The position numbers and the translations under genes were made by a program. A stretch of 64,000 bases of DNA from Sternotherus odoratus (Eukaryota > Chordata > Testudines > Kinosternidae). Location: contig JAVMKO010000020.1 of NCBI GenBank assembly GCA_032164245.1, forward strand, positions 4,615,206 to 4,679,205, given 5' to 3'. The notes under the pieces are model-generated. The model was not told where the DNA came from. It did no database searches and saw only the letters and a list, made by a program, of their open reading frames with translations. Shown piece after piece: positions 10,216-22,057 of the stretch (position 1 is the first letter of the stretch; each line of letters begins with the position of its first letter).

Positions 10216-12171
10216 CCAGTTTACCCCCTCAAGCTAGCTCAGGACAAGTGGCGAGCCCTGTTATAACAAAGGCAGGGCCCAGCACTACCACACCTGTGAA
10301 GGGGGCGGGGGACGGGACAATGAACGTGCCAGGGACTAGGGCAAGAAGTGCTAATTTAGAGCCAATCAACCCCTGCTGTGGATTAACAACAAAGCATTTA
10401 AAGCATTGTTAAGTGAGGGCGGGCTGGAGAGGGGCCCCAGGGAGGGAACAGGGCACATCCTGCTAGCGGGAGACCACAGTCCACAGTGTGTACAAAAAAG
10501 GACCGCCTCCCCTCCCCCCACCCAATAGGAGAGCACCCCTAGGATCCTGCTGGGAGAGCACCCGCTAGGGAGTCACCAACAAGAAACTTTTCTCGGGCCA
10601 GGATAAAAGCCCCGGGGCTTTGACCGTTCTCCTGTGACCCGGCCGAGCCGTGCCAGGGTTGAGCGGTTCGAGTCTGGCTGCTCTCCCGGGGCAGCGCCGG
10701 GCACCCTTACGCCCACACCAACGGTGTGTGGGGCTAGCGATCCTCCTTTCCATTCGCTCTGGGGAGCCCCAGCAGTTGCATGGGGGAGAAGCCCCTGCAG
10801 AGGGTGCCCCCAGACACCCAGCCAGCTGGCTGTCGCAGGGCAGGGGGGTGTCCGGACGCTCCCCAGGCCGGGCCAGGGTCTGGGAGCTGGGAGATTCGGA
10901 ACAGACCTTTCGGTCTCATTTTAACAGCCTCGGGACCAGCCCCCGCCTGGAGGGCGCTGACCCAGGAGCCCTGCACCCTTCTCACCAGGGAGCAGGAATC
11001 TGACCCTGGGGCGCTCCCAGCGCCTCCTGCACGCGGGAGCCGGCCCGCCGGGCACAGCCCACTGCCTGCTAAAGTCAGCCCAGACCCCAGCGATCCTCCC
11101 AGGGCGAGGGGCTGCCAATCAAGGAGCCGGAGCTGGGCTGGCGCTGGCAGGGGAGCGGAGCCGTGGACTGAGCATGCTCCGTTTCTACCTGCAATGCAGT
11201 GGCTTCATGTCCTCTATTAACCCAGCTGCATGCTAATCCCATCCTGCCACCCAGGCCACTTCTGATCACCGCAGCAGAGGGGGGGGGGGAGGGGGGGCTT
11301 CGCTGGGATGGGGGGCGGAGGGGGAAGCGACGGGAGAGCAACTACTTCACTCTCCCCCAGCGTGCAGACCCCAGCCCCGTTCCCTGCCGCCCTGGCCCAG
11401 GGGCGAACGGAGACCCGCAAGGGGGATGCTGGCCCGGCACGTGCCCCGTGACACGTTACTGTTAATCCCACCCGGATACCAGGAATTGGGGGGCAGATCG
11501 GCAGAGGTACCGGGGGAGCAGCACGCAATGGGGTTTCACCGACGTGTCTCCATGGGTCACGCGTGCACAGGGCAGGAGGCCAGAGCTGCCGGGATCTTTC
11601 ACTGGGTGCCCGAGGGGATCAGAGGGGACGGGGCTCGGGATATTTCCAGCTACCCACGGCACCTTCGGTCTCGCCTACGCCTCAGCCACCCGCTCGGAGT
11701 GAGGTACGTCTCAGGCCTGGAGGGTCCCTCTCATAGCCCAGGGCGGGGCACGGGGGCAAGGCTCTCCGTGGGACAGAGGTGGGTGAGGGGTCAGCAATGG
11801 GTTAGTTAGCTGTACCCACGCTAACTTCGGTTGGCCTAGCCTGGGTATCAGCAGCAGCACGGGCTGTGCCCTCCCAGTGCCAGGTGGGCTATGGACCTGG
11901 GCGTCCAGACCGCACTGAATCCAACCTCGCAGGTGCTACGGTGCCCACACTGAACGCTTGGGCTGGATTTCGGGTCTCGCGCCGGGGGAGCCGATCCCCA
12001 CCAACTCTGAGCAAGAGACGGCGACGCCAGCCCCTCACAACGCCCCCTACAGGCCTCGTGCCCATTCCAGCAATGCCCGTGAGTGGCATTGGTGATAAAT
12101 CGGCTCCGTGCCCACGCCAATACTCAAGTACTAGAAGGCTCCAAGTTTTTCTCTTTGGATAAGTCTTGAAT

Positions 12172-12400
12172 TAGGCCCTGTCTCCACGCTGCTGTAAGCT
12201 GCCCTATGGCGGTGGGAGAGAGCTCTCCTGTCAACATAATGAAACCACCCTAACGAGCGGCAGTAGTTCTCCTGCCAACATTGTGCGCACTACCACTTAT
12301 GCTGGTGAAATTTATGTCACTTAGTGGGGAGTTTCTCCCCCCCGCCCACCAGCCGAACAACAAAAGTTTAGTGGTCATATGTATAGACATGGCTTAAGAG
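12172..12400. mobile_element. Turtle-type MITE, degraded
   Basis: The sequence has GGGAGAGAGCTCTCCTGTC, ATAATGAAACCACC, AACGAGCGGCAGTAG and a closing TGTATAGACATGGC. I recognise this as a common short non-coding DNA transposon of turtle genomes from memory; superfamily not assigned. Confidence 0.55.
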
Positions 12401-12615
12401 ATAGTGCCTTCTTAACTCGAGTTAGCACACACCAGTGGTAAGCCCTAGTGAAGACACGGCAGCGGGTAGTTTTCACACAACTTAAAGACAATGGGGCAGT
12501 CTAGGGCAGGAGCGGCAGTAGTGTCCTAAAAGTGTGGGGGGGGCATAGGCACTCAAACCATGGCTCCACCTCCATGCTGCCCCCTGAAGCCGCCGCTACC
12601 CCTTCTCCCCGAACC

Positions 12616-13080
12616 CCCAAATTGGAGAGGGGTCAGAGAAGAGCCCCGAGAATGATCAAAGGATGAGAGAACCTGTCTGACTGTGAGAGACTCAAGGAGC
12701 TCCATCGATTTAGCTTAACAAAGAGAGGGGTAAGGATAGGCTTGATCACAGCCTGTCAGTACCTACATGGGGAACGAATATTTGATAACAGGCTCTGTGA
12801 TCTAGCAGAGAAAGGTCTAACATGGCCCAATGGTTGGGAGTTACAACTAGACACATTCAGACTGGAAATAAGGTGTCAATTCTTAATGGTGAGATTCATT
12901 ACCCATTGGGGCAATTTACCAAGGGTTGCAGTGGATTCTCTATCAACGGTCACTTTTAACACCAAAGGCCGGATGTTTTCTAAAAGCTCTGCACGAGGGA
13001 TTATTTCAGGGAAGGTCTCTGGCCGGTGTTGTCCAGGAGGTCAGACCAGATGATCACAACTGTCCCTCCTAGATTTGGAA
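12616..13080 (+). mobile_element. CR1 LINE 3' end
   Basis: It reads through the typical CR1 tail: GAGAACCTGTCTGACTGTGAG, then the UTR ending GGTCAGACCAGATGATCAC and GGAATCAAAATGATTC. It is 5' truncated. Confidence 0.75.
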
Positions 13081-13090
13081 TCAAAATGAT

Positions 13091-13440
13091 TCGGACAAAC
13101 CGGAGAAATGGTCTGAGGTCAATAGGATGAAATTAAAGACTGTGTGGATCTAGACTGTTCCCAGTGGTACCAGGTGACAGAACAAGGAGTAATGGTCTCA
13201 AGGTGCAGTGGGGGAGGTCTAGGTTGGATATTAGGAAAACGTTTTCCCTAGGGAGGTGGTGAAGCACTGGAATGGGTTCCCTAGGGAGGTGGGGGAATCT
13301 CCTTCCTTAGAGGTTTTTAAGGTCAGGCTTGACAAAGCCCTGGCTGGGATGATTTAGTTGGGGTTGGTCCTGCTTTGAGCAGGGGGTTGGACTAGAACCT
13401 CCTGAGCTCCCTTCCACCCCTGAGATTCTGATTCCATGAA
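13091..13440 (+). mobile_element. CR1 LINE 3' end, second copy
   Basis: It starts in GGACAAACCGGAGAAATGG, skips part of the RT tail, then reads GGTTGGATATTAGGAAAACG and GATTCTGATTCCATG. It follows the previous CR1 directly, so two CR1 insertions lie in tandem. Confidence 0.72.
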
Positions 13441-13488
13441 AACTAACTAATCGGCCTGCCCCCAGACACAGGTACCGGCCCGCCCTGG

Positions 13489-14070
13489 TGCCATGGAGTG
13501 CCTGGGGCGATGGTCTGGAACTTGCTCCCTATGAAGCCAGTCAGGACTCTGAGGGAAAGCGTCCTCTCTCCGTACACAGCCTGTCTCCAAGGCTAGGAGC
13601 TTTAGAGGTTCCCGCTTCCACCTTCCTGGGTCTGACCTCGGAGCATTCAGCACCTTCTGCCCCTCCGTGCGCTTCCCCCAGCGAGCCTGCAGGGGGGGGC
13701 CTCCTGGGGGAGCCAGAGAGTCCTGCACCCCAAATCCACAGTCAGACGTGACTCTCAGCCAGGCAGTATAACAGAGGTTTATTAGTCGACAGGTACATGG
13801 TCTAAAACCGAGCCTGTAGGTACCCGAACCCCTCAGCTGTGTCCATTTTGGGGTCCCAGGGAGGCCAGACCCTGTCTGGGCCTCCCTGGACTCTCCCCAG
13901 CCAGCTGCAGACTCCAACTGCTCTCCCCCGCCACACCCCTGCTTCCCTTTGTCTCTCCTTCCCCAGGCAGGTCAGGTGACCTCCCCCCCCCCCCGGGGTC
14001 AAGTTACAGCTTCAGGTATCGCCACCTTCACACAAGAGTCAGAGGAACAGAGCGTTCCTCCTCCGTCACA
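13489..14070 (-). mobile_element. Solo LTR, same family
   Basis: The ends TGCCATGGAG and CTCCGTCACA match the family with two changes at the start. The perfect 5-bp duplication CCTGG flanks it (13484-13488, 14071-14075). The minus-strand AATAAA is present near 13779. Confidence 0.85.
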
Positions 14071-15754
14071 CCTGGGGATAGCGGAGGAAAGCAAAGAAGC
14101 AGAAACAGGAGGGCTCTTTTCCAAAGGTGCCAACTCCTGCAATGTCCCGGGGACGCTGTAACACACAGACCCCCTCGGCAAAGGGTCCCCTGTTCCTTGC
14201 AAACAACTCTCATCTCAGACCTGACCAACTCACTACATCAGCTGTATTGCTTTCAGGCCGAGTGTCCGTAAAGGGCAGCATGGGAGATCTACAACCCATC
14301 GATATTCACAATGACGGCGTGGCGCGTGCACAGGTGATATTGAAGGAACAACGCAGCTGCCCCGAAGTTTATGCCCTGATGGTCTTACGGTTAAAAGGAG
14401 GCATGGGGGGTGGAGGGTAATGTTCCTTGGTGACGACAGGTTCACGCAGGAGGGAGACGCCACCCCTCCCAGGTTAGCCAGTGATGTAATGCCAGGCTCA
14501 GTAATGCCACTCTTGCCCCATCCCGGATCGGACCATAGAAAACCATCACAGAGAGCTACAAAGCATCCCCATGGGGACTATTCATATGGACAGGGTCTCG
14601 CCCCGTCTGTGAAGAGAGACGGGTCCTTCAGCAGAACGTCAGGATCTGGTCGCTGAGACCTCTGGGTATTTTGTGAATGTTTGGATCCGGGTCGCTAGGA
14701 TCTCAGCTGTCTCTGCAACAGACGGCACTTGGGGTGGGGAAGGGGAGGGAACCCCCTTGATTAGCCAGCAAAGGGACGGTTCATAAGCACCAGCCCTAGG
14801 CTGCACTTTCTGATTTGGTGCCGTACTGTAACCATTTGTCTCCATCTCGCTCGCTCTTGTTTCTAGTGGAATCTCTGCTCTTAAATCAACCGTCCTTTGT
14901 TGGGTTTCAAGTGCTGCGTGGGATACAGGAGCGGGGATTTCAGGTGAGACGGGGCCTCGCGGCTCCTTTGCGGGCAGCAGAGCCAGGATTTCTGCCGCCA
15001 AAGGAGCCGGGATTTCTGGAGCGCACGGGGGAACACTTCGGAGGCACTGGGGCGCACTGCTTGTTAACCTGCGAGGGGAAGACGTGGCTGGCGGAGCCTG
15101 GAGGTGAGGGTTTGAGTAGCTAACAGGCTAGCAGCCAGTTACCGGCCAGCAATGCTCCTTCTCGCGACAGGCAGGGGTCCCAAGGTGACTCCCAGGCCTG
15201 GATACCCCGAGAACCGTCACGGACGCCCCTGGACTCCATTGCTGCGGAGAGAACCCAGCACAGCCGGATCTGCCCAGCGCCAGGGCCCCCCAGGTGAGGA
15301 TGGCGGATCAGACTCTTCCCCCTCCTGCTCACCCCACAGCCAGGCTCCTGATTGAATCCTGCCCCGTCTACCTCCCGGTCCATGTCCTGCCTCAGTTCTG
15401 GGAACCCCCTGCCCGTCCCACTTCCTGTCCCTGGCTCTCCCGGCCCAGGCTGTCTCAGACACTGCTACTCTAGCATATCACTGTGCAGCCGGGAGCTGTA
15501 GTTAGTGGAGCGGCGTGGAAACCGCCAGCAAACTGTGGACTTCCAGGGCTCCGACCATGCCGAGGACAGATTTCAGGCCTGGTGAGCGCAGAGGGGTGCT
15601 GCTCTGAACTCACACGAGAGAGAGCTGATCCCCGGAAGAGGGGCTGAGGCTCAGCTTAGTTAATAGGCGCTAGAAGATTTTATCCTTTGCTAGCTCGTTT
15701 CACCAGCAGATCCGCAGCCATCTTTCATGCAGCCTGCCAACCCCATCTGTCAGA

Positions 15755-15862
15755 GAGGGTCGTATTATTGCTGGGCCATAGACAGGGAAACTGAGGCATC
15801 AAGCGACATGCTCAAGGTCACAGTGAGTCGGTGGCAGAGCTAGGAAGAAAACCCAGGCATCT
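15755..15862 (-). repeat. MIR-like SINE
   Basis: The plus strand has ACAGGGAAACTGAGGCA, GCTCAAGGTCACAGTGAG, GTGGCAGAGCTAGGA in the order expected for a reversed MIR. Confidence 0.6.
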
Positions 15863-16186
15863 GTATCAAAGGGATCTTTGAAGTGGACAGAAAAGCCTCT
15901 ACTCCTTTATCTGAAGGACACACACACACACCCCTCGGCTGGTAGATTTCAGTTGTGACCACAGGGCAGTAATTTCCAACTACAAATCTCACTGCAGGTG
16001 AGCGGGCCGACTCCTGAACTCTGCCGCCCGCCCCGGCCCAGGCAAAACTCCCAGTGAAGTCACTACTGGAGCACACGCAAAGCACCTGGATTTAGAAGAG
16101 CAGTAAGGGTGCCACACCAAGCAAGCAAAAGTTCGATAAAGCCAGAACTCGCTGCCTCCTTAATTTGGTCCCCTTGTGTGTGTGCA

Positions 16187-16769
16187 CACTCTTTCACTAC
16201 AGGTTCACATGGTATGGTGCACTCTTTCACTACAGGTTCACATGGTATGGTGCACTCTTTCACTACAGGTTCACATGGTATGGTGCACTCTTTCACTATA
16301 GGTTCACATGGTATGGTGCACTCTCATTACAGGTTCACATGGTATGGTGCACTCTTTCACTACAGGTTCACGTGGTATGGTGCACTCTCATTACAGGTTC
16401 ACATGGTATGGTGCACTCTTTCACTACAGGTTCACATGGTATGGTGCACTCTTTCACTACAGGTTCACGTGGTATGGTGCACTCTTTCACTACAGGTTCA
16501 CATGGTATGGTGCACTCTTTCACTACAGGTTCACATGGTATGGTGCACTCTTTCACTACAGGTTCACATGGTATGGTGCACTCTTTCACTACAGGTTCAC
16601 GTGGTATGGTGCACTCTTTCACTACAGGTTCACATGGTATGGTGCACTCTTTCACTACAGGTTCACATGGTATGGTGCACTCTTTCACTACAGGTTCACA
16701 TGGTATGGTGCACTCTTTCACTACAGGTTCACATGGTATGGTGCACTCTTTCACTACAGGTTCACATAC
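16187..16769. repeat. 33-bp minisatellite, about 17.5 units
   Basis: The unit is CTCTTTCACTACAGG-TTCACATGGTATGGTGCA. Most copies are identical; a few have CACGTGG for CACATGG, and two units are 2 bp shorter (TCATTACAGG). Because 33 is a multiple of three and the unit has no stop in several frames, long frames of 11-residue repeats appear on both strands. I see no reason to call any of them a gene. The homogeneity suggests recent expansion. Confidence 0.92.
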
Positions 16770-16974
16770 TATTTTCCCCACAGGACCCCTGCCCAGGACG
16801 GACGGTGCTCACTTCCTGAGTAGCTGCTCACTATTTCATTTTATCTCCCTTGTTCAGGTCTTATTTATGGCTCTGAAGACAGAATTATTCATTTCCTCCT
16901 GGGTTTTTCTCTGGCATGCCTCACTTCAGTAGCTGAAGGTTCCACAGACACTAGTGGATTGATCTTCACAACAC

Positions 16975-17165
16975 CCCTGTCTACATATGGGGTATCATTC
17001 CATTTTACAGAGGGGAAATTGAGGCACAGAGAAATTAAGGACAAAAGCATCCACTAACGTTGGGTGCCCATTTTGGGGCGTCTATTACATCAGAGTATTT
17101 AGCATTACTGAGCATGTCACAAGTTCCAAGCTCAGTCCCCGATAACTTCAGTTGCAGCTGTGAAT
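16975..17165 (-). repeat. MIR-like element, left half
   Basis: It contains CCATTTTACAGAGGGGAAATTGAGGC, then GGTGCCCATTTTGGGG and CAACTTCAG-like text that also occurs at 58490-58800. A CR1 interrupts it; the other half is at 17690-17770. Confidence 0.55.
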
Positions 17166-17169
17166 GCAT

Positions 17170-17652
17170 CGATCAAGTTCCAGCTGGCGTTGGAGTATGG
17201 TGTCCAGTTCCGGGCACCACATTTCAGGACAGTTGTGGACAAACTGAAGAATGCCCAGAGGAGAGCAACAAAAATGATGAAAGGGCTAGAAAACGTGATT
17301 GAAAAAAATGGGGTTTGTTTAGTCTGGAGAAAAGAGGTGGCAACAGCCTTCAAGTACAGAAAAGGTTGTGACAAGGAGGAGGAAGAAAAATTGTTCTTCA
17401 CCTCCGAGGACAGGACAGGAAGCAACGGGCGTAAATTGCAGCGAGGGAGGTTTAGGTTGGACATTAGGAAAAACTTGCTAAGTCTCAGGGTGGTTTAACA
17501 CTGGAACAAATTGCCCAGGGAGGTTGTGGAATCTCCATCATTGGGGATTTTTAAGAGGAGGTTGGACAAACCCCTGTCAGGGATGGTCTAGATAATACTC
17601 AGCACAGGGGACTGGACTAGACGACCGGCCTACATTTCTCTGATTCTGTGAA
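17170..17652 (+). mobile_element. CR1 LINE fragment with RT C-terminus
   Basis: Translation gives EYGVQFRAPHF, NAQRRATKMMKGLE and GRFRLDIRKNLLSLRVV, the conserved C-terminal part of CR1 reverse transcriptase. The 3' UTR ends GATTCTGTGAA. Frames are broken, so it is dead. Confidence 0.85.
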
Positions 17653-17689
17653 ATCAGCCCCCCCAGGGGTTGTGTGTTGGGCAATGAGG

Positions 17690-17770
17690 AACATTCAGTG
17701 GCCACCTGTGGCAAGCTGGGTGTAAGTGACTTGCCCAGCATTACTGGGAGCTCGGGCTGTGAGACACCCA
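17690..17770 (-). repeat. MIR-like element, right half
   Basis: GCAAGCTGGGTGTAAGTGAC and TTGCCCAGCATTACTGGGAG match 58730-58780. It continues the half at 16975-17165 across the CR1. Confidence 0.5.
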
Positions 17771-19924
17771 TTGACAGATGGAGGCAGCGAGAGCTAAGGG
17801 AGGGGAACCCCAGGGCTCCTACCCCACCCCAGGGTCAGCAGAGGTGAGAACTGCCCCCTTCATCTCACTGGGGGTTCTCCTCTCCTCCCCGGTGATAGCA
17901 TTGTGTGCACACTGCTGCACCGAGCATGCCCAGTCCCGGCTCAGATCAGGTCCATCGTGCCTGGAGCTGCCTGGCAGGACATTGGCACAGATTTGTCCCG
18001 CCTGGCACTCTTGCACGGGCCTTTCTGGCGTTATCTGCAATTCTCTCCCCTACCCGGCATCACACCCTGGGCCCAGCACTGCCCACGAACCCAGGTAGAG
18101 CCTCAAATGGGCGCCACAAAGCCTTCCCTCAAGCCCTGCCGCGGGCCAGTTTTCAAGACAGGCCTTGGGAGCACACGGAGCGTACAGCGCTGGGGACAGA
18201 AATCAGCTCGGCTCAGCCTGGAAATCACTACTGCACCTTCATCACGCTGCCTGCCCCGTGGGCCAACCTCCCTCATGGAGCATCTCTGCACCCCAAAGAG
18301 GGAGCAGGCCAAGAATAGTAACACACGCCCCAGCCGGTCTCACAAATCTGCAGGTGGCAGGATTTGAACTCACAGCCCTTGAGTTTAGGCTCAGGATCTA
18401 TTTCCAAATAACACTCGTGAGCTGACCACCCATCCACAGGTCGTTGCTACAGCACCCAGCTCAAGATGTCCTCGTCTCACGGCCCACGGACGATTCCTTT
18501 CCTCTGGTGCGCAGGCCAGCTGACGGGTCTGGATGTACCTCCGAATAACCTTTTCAAGCAGTAGGGAGGGGCGAGCGGGAAGGTATAAGAAACACTAAAA
18601 GCCAAAGAAATGCCAGGCTTTGGCCAGTACACAACCTCGCTCCCTCCCCATCCCACGGGGTACAAAAGAAGTGGGACCAAACCCCAAGACTCGTGAACCT
18701 CCAAATCAGAATATGACCATAAATGGTAAGGGGCGGGGCCAGGGGCGGGACCAGCAGGCATATTTGGGCCTGCTAAGGAGGAGGAGGTGGGAATAGACCG
18801 ACAGAGAAAAAAAGACTCCGTGGCATCAAAACTATAGACGTGCTACTTGAACTAACCCCAACAAACGTCACATTGCCCCCCCTTCGGACTTCCGGGCTTC
18901 TGCTTTCTGCCGGCGTCACCGAATGGAAACATTTGACCAGGGGGGTCCTTTCTCCCCACCCCGCCCCGAGCTCCGTGTCTCAGGAATCCTTCGACCCCAG
19001 GACTCAATGAGGCCTAACAATTGTTAAGACAATCCGAGTGCACTTGTAGGATTTAGAGCACTTTGGGGGGGGGGAATAATCGGGCATCCAGTAGAAAGCC
19101 TGTGTCAGTCAATACTCTGGAGTTGCTGGCACTCATCCAGAACGCACCCAAAACTCATGTTAAAAGAACATGGAGGTTGAACTCCGAAATTAGGAGAAGC
19201 CAGAATCCAGGTTGCCCGTGCAATCCCCATTCAGCCCTCTCGTGTGTGTGAATTGGGACAATCTTGCCCCTCCTCACACGGGCAGACGGTGGCAGAGACA
19301 GGACTAAAACAAAGCCCTCCTGGATCGTTAACCGCAAGAGAACGGCGATCCCTCCCTTGCAGCCTCCAGTCACCGCCACCCTCCAGCCTGCGCGTGGACC
19401 CAGACCAGTCGTCTACGGAACAAGTGGGGTGCCGTCACACCGCTAACGAGTGTGTCGCGATGCACAACCAGAGGAAGGTCGCAAGGGCAAACCATTTCCA
19501 CAGGATCGAGTTTGAGTTTCTAAACGTGGCAGATTTCCTGTAGGGGTTTTTTAATTTCAATTTCTTAGTTTTGTTAAAAAAGCAAAAAACCATCAACCTC
19601 AAAACTGCCCAGGTGCCAAGAGACCAAGGCCAGAAGGGGCTAGCAGATTGCACCGGCAGACCAGGGGCCATTCCTCTTCACCCACATCCCCCTCGAGCCA
19701 ACCCAAAGATTTTAGCTCGATTAAAGCATTTGAGTCTTAGTAGACTAAACGACGTGCCATGGGGAGAGAACCGGTGAGACCGAAGTGCCACCTCTCAGCC
19801 CGCGGACCTCTGCTGACACCCACCCTGCACAGACCTTGCCCAAAGACGTGCCGGCAGCTCCTGCATCGTCCCCCCGTCTCTGAGCTCAAGTTCTCTGCCT
19901 CTGGGAGCGGGCTCAGAGAATCGA

Positions 19925-20420
19925 AGGTGAGCAGGGACCATCTCATCTGCACATCGCCCACCCCAAACCTCTGGCCTCAACTCATGGTTTAAAGACTCCA
20001 AGTTACAGAGAATCCACCATTTCCACTTGTTTAAACCTGCAGGTGACCTGTACCCCATACTGCAGCAGAAGGTGATTCCCCCCCACCCAGGGTCTCTCTG
20101 CCAGTCTGAGCTGTGGGGAAATTCCTCCCTGACCCCAAACCTGGTGATCAGTTTGACCCTGAGCATGTGGGCAAGACCCACCAGCCAGGCACCTGGGAAA
20201 GGATTCTCTGGTAACTCGGAGTCCTCCCCACCTGGTGTCCATCTCTGCCCACTGGGGGGTATTAGCTGTTAGCAGTCACAGATCGGCTCCATGGCATTGT
20301 CGGCAACCCCTGCCATAAACTTAGCAAGCTCAATCTTGAAAGCAGTTAGGGTTTTTGCCCCCACTGCTCCCCCGGGAGGCCGTCCCCGACTTTCACGCCT
20401 CAGTTAGAAGACACTCAGGA
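19925..20420 (-). mobile_element. CR1 LINE 3' region
   Basis: The plus strand reads CAGGGACCATCTCATCTGC, CATGGTTTAAAGACTCCAAG, CAGGTGACC, then GACCCTGAGCATGTGGGCAAG. The same order appears in the CR1 copies at 24608 and 46140. Confidence 0.75.
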
Positions 20421-21029
20421 GTTCTGTGGGGCCGGAATTCGCTCTGTGCAAACAGGACGTGACCGATTTTAGCAGCAAGCGGGTAAGCAGCCCTACTGAG
20501 CGGACAGATGGCAACTGACCGAAGTTTTATAACTCAGCCCAAACTGAGTGGATGTGCATGAGAACTGCAAAAGCCACCTCCCTGACCCACAGACCAGCCC
20601 TCTGCCAAATTTCAAGCTCCTGCTCCAAACTCTGGAGGGAACTAGCCATGGGGGGAAAAAAACCCGTATTTTACCCTGTCTTTATTCTTGGAACTGGCTG
20701 AATTATTTTTGCCGATATTCAGCATGGAGAAATTTCAGCCTGAACGGTACAGATCTGAGCATCTGAAAATAGGGTTTAAATAGGTTAAGTCTCAGCCTCG
20801 CCTACGGGCCTCACAACCAGCTCCGCCAAGAACAATGGGCTCCCGCCAAAGACCGAGGTTCACCAGTGACCAGAGGTTTGATGCCCTCCGAGGGTCCTGC
20901 TTGCCCTCCACACCTTCTGTGGCATCGCAGGCGGCACGGCGGCAAACAAGGCCGGCTGCAAACTGGCATGGGCCCAGGGAAACCAGGGAGGGGATCAGCC
21001 AGCCAGCCAACCTTAGCGTACAGGCATTG

Positions 21030-21190
21030 ATGCTGCTCGCCTCCGCCGCCTTATTGGAAGCCAAGAGCGCCCGCTCCAACGCCCTCCGCAAACGCTTCTC
21101 ACGAGCGCCGTGCTACTGATTCCCGTAATGCCCCCGCCCCCTGGCCCAGGGCAGCGCCACCTCCCGTGGCTCGCCGGGTTCGGCTTCAGA
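21030..21190. promoter_or_regulatory. Promoter-like CpG cluster inside intron 2
   Basis: Within about 160 bp the plus strand has an inverted CCAAT box (TTATTGGAAG, 21051-21060), several CpG-rich blocks, and CTACTGATTCCCGTAATGCC (21113-21132), which resembles the ZNF143 site ACTACAATTCCCAGAATGC. This combination is seen at housekeeping promoters. No downstream gene is recognisable on either strand, so the role is inference. Confidence 0.3.
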
Positions 21191-22057
21191 ACAACCCTGA
21201 GCTTGTTCAAAGACGTCGATCGGGTCACCTCAGAATCGTTCTCTCCCAGGCCTCCGTAAGCCCAGACTCATGAATCGCAACCTAAACCCCTCTAAATCCA
21301 GTTAGCAACTTGGACACCCCCCGCCCCCGAAACTTCCCTCCAATGTAACCGTATCTCCTTTCCGACAGGGCAGTGGGAATGAGACCTTGGCCTTCCCCCG
21401 GGTTTTCTCTCTACCTGGGCAGAGCATTTGAAATGCCAGACACTACCTGGACCCTTCCCTCCGCGGCCCCATTTAAACTCCCCTTAACGAGCGGAGTGCA
21501 TCACTTGAAACAGACACGCTCCATTCCAGTCTACCCATGCGCCTAATCAAAATCACCACAGGAACAGCCACATCCCTCAGAGACTTGCCCCCACCCCCAC
21601 CCCCCGCCAGCACCTTCCCCTTTGGGTGTCATCAAGAAACCGAACCAGCCGCCATGAAACCCAGCTCTGCCCCAAACCCAGCACCCGGTCACGCCTGTAC
21701 TAGCCCTCTGAACGCTGATACCTCCGTATTCACTGCAGAGGGACGCGGAGCCGGACTTGGGTCAGCTAAGAGCACAAGCTTTGCTCTCTCTACTGATTGT
21801 TATCACATGAAATAAAGCGATCGGAGGGGGCTGGCAAGGTTTGCCCGTCACAGCCTGGGCCGCCTCACCCCTCTGACTGGTGCCGCGGAAAGAATCCAGC
21901 CTGGAACCTCCACGAATCTCCCCTCAAAGAGTTTCCGAGCACAGACGTCAGAGCTCCAGGTCTGCCATTTTCAGCCGCTGCTTAGACATAGGGTCTGCCT
22001 GGGGTGGTTATGGCTAACCAGCAATAAAAGCCCAGTGGCGCTGTCTCAGCGCCCGGG

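Noticed and set aside
16187..16769. CRISPR-like array
   Set aside because: Units are contiguous with no unique spacers, and the host is a vertebrate.
16109..16932. Long frames of 11-residue repeats on both strands
   Set aside because: They come from a 33-bp minisatellite whose unit length is divisible by three; all plus frames are open and no exon signals or known protein match.
20792..21091. Possible processed pseudogene on the minus strand
   Set aside because: The translation matches nothing I know, and there is no poly(A) tail or target duplication visible.
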